NCBI GenBank assembly: GCA_019912395.1
Contig: JAIOIH010000069.1
Location: 1 to 57,035 of the forward strand
Length of the DNA: 57,035 bases
Source: Flavobacteriales bacterium
Lineage (GTDB): Bacteria > Bacteroidota > Bacteroidia > Flavobacteriales_F > PHOS-HE28
Direction: 5' to 3'
A program made the translations under genes and the position numbers. Under the pieces are notes generated by a model. That model made no database searches. It was not told the DNA's origin and saw nothing but the letters and a program-made list of their open reading frames with translations. Shown in pieces: positions 54,401 through 57,035 of the stretch. The first letter of the stretch is position 1, and each line of letters begins with the position of its first letter.

Positions 54401-55784
54401 CGGTCTGGAGGCCGTTCCCCACACGGTGATCGATGCCAGCATGTCGCTACCGGATGCGCACCTGGGTGTTTCGGTGTGCTCGGCGGGTGATGTGAACGGC
54501 GACGGCTTCAGCGATGTGCTCATCGGGGCACCGCGCCAAGCTTTCCTGTATCCTGACCAAGGGCGGGCTTCCATTCATTTGGGTTCGGCCACGGGTGTAT
54601 CGGCCACCGAGGATTGGATCGGATGGGGCCCGGCGGCAAATGCACGCATGGGCAATTCCGTAGCGTTGGCCGGTGATGTGAACGGCGATGGCTACAGCGA
54701 TGTGGTGGCGGGCGCGTCCGACCGGAACCTCGGGGCCGGTTATGAGGGAGCAGCCTATCTTTTCCTTGGCGGTGGTGCCGGTGGCATGGACATGCGAACC
54801 TTTCAGTACAGGAGCAACCTCACTACCCCGATACGCACCAGCAACGGAACCTTCGAGGCCGCCTGCGATTGGGGCATCGGCCAGCAGGCGCGCAGCATCT
54901 TGGGTCGCTCCAAGGTGAAGCTGGCGTGGGAATACATGGGCCATGGGCCGGGAATGCCCTCCGGCGTGCTGTTCCCCAACAACAGCACCGCCTTCACCGG
55001 TGCGAGCGGGTCGTGGTATGATAGTGGACTGCCCGGCGTGTTGATCAAGGAGTCCCTTGCCGGCCCTGTCGGCACCAGCCATCCTGCATGGCGCGTCCGC
55101 GTGAGGCATCACCTGGCCACTGCATTGGACGGTCGTCCATTCGGGCGGTGGTTCGTGCAAGGTCTCCACGATCTGCAGGTGCCCAGTCTGAAAACGTATT
55201 TGATCATCTGCGGACCCTTGCCCGTAACCCTCATCGGTTCTTCCGTGGAATGTGCTAATGGGCAAGCACTGTTGGAGTGGACCACGGCCACGGAGCAGGA
55301 CTGCGCTGAATTCCAGGTGATGCGATCAGCGGATGGTGTCGATTGGAATGTGATGACCACCCTGCCCTGTAGCGGAAATTCCTCGCAGATGCTGGATTAC
55401 CAAGCCATTGACCTGGCACCTGTAAAGGACGGGTTGACCTACTATCGCCTTGATCAATATGATATCAATGGAGTGATGACCTCCTACCCCGTGATGGTGA
55501 AATTACCCTGCGACAGGGATGCCCCACTGATGGCTTGGCCGAACCCCGTGGGGGATGAACTCTACGTGATGCTTGGTTCCTCCGTCAACCCGGACGGGAC
55601 GGTCAGTGCCAACGTGCTGGACATGTCCGGTAGAATAGTGGTGGCGGACCGAACGGTGGAACTTGTCGGTGGGCCGGTGGGGAAACTGGGTGGATTGTCC
55701 GCTCTTCCTGTAGGACCTTATCTGGTGAAGCTGTATTCGACCCAGCGTGGTGTGATCGGCCATGTGCGGATGGTGCGGATGTGA
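51471..55784 (+). CDS. Secreted FG-GAP (integrin-like) repeat protein with T9SS sorting domain
   Basis: A 1437-aa exported protein. The ATG at 51471 starts MVRSRQTWVLGLGVALAWW, a signal peptide; earlier in-frame ATG 51447 and TTG 51429 are less likely. Residues about 40-255 form a beta-rich lead domain. From about residue 265 to 1095 there are 14 FG-GAP repeats of about 55-65 residues, each with a calcium-loop phrase such as GDVNGDGYSDVLVGA. A region with QYRSNLTTPIRTSNGTFEAAC follows, then a beta domain (ALLEWTTATEQDCAEFQVMRS) and the T9SS sorting domain (MAWPNPVGDELYVML ... GHVRMVRM). Fourteen repeats would fit two seven-bladed propellers. A surface adhesin role is inferred. Confidence 0.88.
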   Translation: MVRSRQTWVLGLGVALAWWCLSIGVGVRNDAPGIMDRWGLGHTFNGADRKGPLHGVAAPMTGRLEDGYAITGQAGAYQSCNPKQGLRTDYRKDGFDLLVEACGEEHRISFSLVGIGGGDTVLQARDSVDGRFNEGRLEMDHGSFRMVYENTPDGMRHDLVVKERPGCGGRLEARFLLSGDLQAWQPDPNEVVFHSFDRGAMAMVPALRYNSLKAWDASGRVLPSSMELHGDQLVLSVADNGAKYPVTIDPLSSTADLVLSGSQTGENFGYSVATAGDVNGDGYSDILVGSPNWNTPFANGGRVQLFLGSASGIAATAAWTLDGPQVNVRLGFSISTAGDLNGDGYSDVAIGAPGLLGRGAVVVFLGSAGGLGATPAFTLFGDSQSGCEFGWSVALAGDVNGDDHSDLLVGAPLFNNGGAARGKAYCYYGQAGTLNLGWSFAGTVTNAQFGSSVAGVGDLNGDGLSDVAIGAPYQPKFPGTNNGAVYVFRGNAGTGLSAGASSMLTGVGSANFGYSISSAGDMNGDGYSDLLVGAPATSSGNGAVHLYVGTAAASMVPATAASTLAGSGGERLGSSVSLAGDVNGDGYADVIMGSPNSGTDKGKVRVYKGGPTALFDASHLYWTRTGSIAGAYLGAAVATGGDVNGDGISDLLLGAPGQAGTGVVSIFHGKPDLPSSTIQWSSLGTQNNGYMGRSVASAGDVNGDGYSDVLIGASGMDGAKGRAMLFLGSASGLSATPAWTTYGENALDQFGYCVASAGDVNGDGYSDVLVGAASWPNYAWTGKAYLYYGGPAGLSPTAAWTLTGTLPDDRFGYALSSAGDVNGDGYSDVAVGAYMYNSGQGRAFVFHGSASGLASTADWVGTGDPQSFYAASISLAGDVNGDGYDDLIVGAPLHDLAGGNNYGAALVYHGSPAGLSPVANWSEFGEVPGDQFGESVSMAGDVNGDGYSDVVIGAYMHTSGGQGSAGRAYVFHGTPTAGLEAVPHTVIDASMSLPDAHLGVSVCSAGDVNGDGFSDVLIGAPRQAFLYPDQGRASIHLGSATGVSATEDWIGWGPAANARMGNSVALAGDVNGDGYSDVVAGASDRNLGAGYEGAAYLFLGGGAGGMDMRTFQYRSNLTTPIRTSNGTFEAACDWGIGQQARSILGRSKVKLAWEYMGHGPGMPSGVLFPNNSTAFTGASGSWYDSGLPGVLIKESLAGPVGTSHPAWRVRVRHHLATALDGRPFGRWFVQGLHDLQVPSLKTYLIICGPLPVTLIGSSVECANGQALLEWTTATEQDCAEFQVMRSADGVDWNVMTTLPCSGNSSQMLDYQAIDLAPVKDGLTYYRLDQYDINGVMTSYPVMVKLPCDRDAPLMAWPNPVGDELYVMLGSSVNPDGTVSANVLDMSGRIVVADRTVELVGGPVGKLGGLSALPVGPYLVKLYSTQRGVIGHVRMVRM

Positions 55785-56327
55785 AGCAGTGGAACTCCCA
55801 ACTCCCCATGCATGTTGGAAGGATGAACAGGAATGCGGCGCTCCTTTCACTCACTTCGTGGTAGGGGCTTCTTTTGCTGGTCTGGCGATCCCTCTGCATG
55901 AGCTTGTCAGGATCATCCCGCGCCGCTCGTAGGTGCGGTGTGATGCGTGTACATGAGGAAAGTCCGCAGATCAACTGTGGCGTCTGAAGGTTCGGGACTT
56001 CCATACCTAGCTGGCGAAGGGGCTTATGGACCGGGTCTTGCCGATTGATGTCCCCACCCTGGCTGTTCTCCTCGGATATCATGTGTACAGGAAGGACTCT
56101 GCTCGGTTGAAAAGGAACCGTGGTCAACAGCGGCGATCACATCTGGGCCATTTCCCTCAGCCGTAGGTCATTCTATTCTCCCTGACCATCTTTCTACTCA
56201 ACTGGTGTAAGCAAGAAGGGCCGTCCCTTTCGGAACGGCCCTTCGGCGTTTGGTAGTTGGTTCTTCGGGCCTTTAGGAGCCTTGGCACGTGCGAACCCTC
56301 TAGCGGTCAGTAGGCCTCGACGAATAG
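55785..56327. other. Gene-poor region with possible structured RNA
   Basis: About 540 bases with no convincing protein gene; a 174-codon minus-strand frame here lacks any recognisable domain and overlaps the 3' end of the FG-GAP gene. The segment 55940-56110 has several pairing possibilities: GGAAAGTCC (55957-55965) with GGACTTCC (55995-56002), an inner CCGCAG/CTGTGG hairpin, and GTACATG (55949-55955) with CATG/TAC near 56080-56088. It includes the string GAGGAAAGTCCG, also found in RNase P RNA, but not the rest of that RNA. Confidence 0.35.
56215..56244. terminator. Bidirectional terminator-like hairpin
   Basis: GAAGGGCCGT (56215-56224) pairs perfectly with ACGGCCCTTC (56235-56244) around a 10-base loop. 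It lies 84 bases beyond the stop of the edge gene on the minus strand. Confidence 0.55.
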
Positions 56328-57035
56328 CTATCGGATAATGCTCAACCGCTGAACAGTAGTTTGTCCGTTCACCGTGATGTTCACCATGTAAACCCCGCTG
56401 GCGATGTCGCCCGGCAGGTCGAGTATCGTAGTGAAGCGATCGCCGCTGTTGCCGAAGGCCTTAGTGAAGACCTGCTTGCCGTAAATGTCCTGGACGTCCA
56501 CGGTGATCTGCTGGTCCGCGTCCCGGATACCCTCGATGTTGAGGTGTACCTGACCATCACGCACGGGGTTCGGCCACAGCGTGGCGTTGCCGAAGTTGGC
56601 CTGCGTCAGGCTGGCCTCGGGGCGGTTGCCGCTGTTGTCGATGGTGATGGTGCAGCTACTGGGGCAGAAGCCGCTGTACAGCCCGTTCACCTTCACGTTC
56701 ATCTGCACGTTGTAGGTATTACCGTCCACCAGCATGGGTGCCACGTTGTTGTTCCACTTCAACTGCAGGATGTAGGTGTTGCGGATGAAGGTCTGGTCAT
56801 AGCCCTCCTGGGCGTTGATGATGCGGAACCGGTACTCCGTGCCACCCACCACCGGCTGGGCATAGATGAAGCTGTTGTTGGTGTTGAAGGCCCGGGTCTC
56901 GTTGCAGGAGTGCCCGTATGCTGGCGCTTGGATCAGCTCGGTACAGGGCACCACTTGAGCGGCTCCCAGGCCCATTTCGCAACCTGCCCCGAAGTGCGCC
57001 GAGGCCAAGGGGCCGTCGCGGTCCGTGCGGACCCG
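56328..57035 (-). CDS. T9SS-sorted protein, N-terminus beyond the window edge
   Basis: The last 235 residues of a protein whose beginning lies beyond base 57035; the frame stays open to the edge (the outermost codons read RVRTDRDGPLASAHF), so no start can be assigned here. The visible part has a beta domain with two or three cysteines (GCEMGLGAAQVVPCTELIQ, YGHSCNETRAF, FCPSSCTITID) and ends in a T9SS type A sorting domain (ATLWPNPVRDGQVHLNIEG ... GVYMVNITVNGQTTVQRLSIIR). The cysteine-containing segment YRFRIINAQEGYDQTFI precedes it. Role unknown; export through T9SS is well supported. Confidence 0.85.
   Translation of the reverse strand, partial: RVRTDRDGPLASAHFGAGCEMGLGAAQVVPCTELIQAPAYGHSCNETRAFNTNNSFIYAQPVVGGTEYRFRIINAQEGYDQTFIRNTYILQLKWNNNVAPMLVDGNTYNVQMNVKVNGLYSGFCPSSCTITIDNSGNRPEASLTQANFGNATLWPNPVRDGQVHLNIEGIRDADQQITVDVQDIYGKQVFTKAFGNSGDRFTTILDLPGDIASGVYMVNITVNGQTTVQRLSIIR

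Noticed and set aside
52290-54720. Regular DNA repeats in the FG-GAP gene considered as a CRISPR or satellite array
   Set aside because: They stay in frame and encode calcium-binding FG-GAP repeats. Elsewhere, the short heptamer tracts are also too short and lack spacers for CRISPR.
55940-56110. RNase P RNA suggested by GAGGAAAGTCCG
   Set aside because: The 3' partner of the P4 core (ACAGAAxxxGGCTTA-like) and the rest of the conserved framework are missing, so the string alone does not support the call. The region is kept only as a weak structured-RNA candidate.
55603-56127. A 174-codon minus-strand frame at the end of the FG-GAP gene
   Set aside because: It overlaps the sorting domain of the FG-GAP protein and has no family features.

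Overview
The window is GC-rich chromosomal DNA from a member of the Bacteroidota, most likely a Flavobacteriales lineage. Three things point there: many large exported proteins ending in a type IX secretion (T9SS) type A sorting domain; Bacteroidota-type -7 promoter elements (TAnnTTTG) in front of several genes with little Shine-Dalgarno signal; and lineage-typical families (DUF5686, DUF2911, DUF3127, PorV-like, TonB-dependent receptors with a carboxypeptidase-like N-terminal domain, and bacterial heptaprenylglyceryl-phosphate synthase). No phage, transposase, CRISPR array or rRNA was seen. One tRNA (Leu, anticodon TAG) is present.

Layout. 1-6.6 kb: recQ, divergent from a tight tatC-DUF5686-lptB operon (cell-envelope biogenesis). 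6.7-12.4 kb: a scattered vitamin-salvage set consisting of a PnuC-like permease, a NadR-like kinase and a TPP riboswitch driving a TonB-dependent receptor, with a secreted T9SS protein between the permease and the kinase. 12.4-16.5 kb: an orphan antitoxin-like gene, a perfect 42-bp palindrome, a second T9SS protein, a luciferase-like flavin oxidoreductase and a small membrane protein. 16.5-20.1 kb: heptaprenylglyceryl-phosphate synthase, ahcY, a degenerate Rieske-like lipoprotein and a Lys-rich small exported protein. 20.3-29.4 kb: a three-gene outer-membrane unit (1242-aa TonB receptor, 1392-aa secreted protein, PorV-like barrel), the best candidate for a poorly described system. 29.4-38.5 kb: housekeeping genes greA, HIT, ruvC, a flippase-like protein, a glycosyltransferase, DUF3127, a flavin reductase, tRNA-Leu, tig, clpP and clpX. 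38.6-46.1 kb: DUF2911, then an array of three tandem T9SS paralogues with near-identical C-terminal halves and a frameshifted fourth remnant. 46.2-51.1 kb: a sodium/solute symporter and an 827-aa PIG-L deacetylase with a four-helix-bundle gene between them. 51.4-57 kb: a 14-repeat FG-GAP secreted protein, a gene-poor 540-bp stretch that may hold a structured RNA, and a T9SS protein cut by the window edge.

How the genes work together. The theme is the cell envelope: export (TatC, T9SS substrates), LPS transport (LptB), outer-membrane uptake (two TonB receptors) and surface display (eight T9SS-type or T9SS-like proteins). Intergenic regions are rich in short tandem heptamers and dispersed repeats that lie against stop codons. 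Assignments rest on reading protein motifs by eye; no database search was run.
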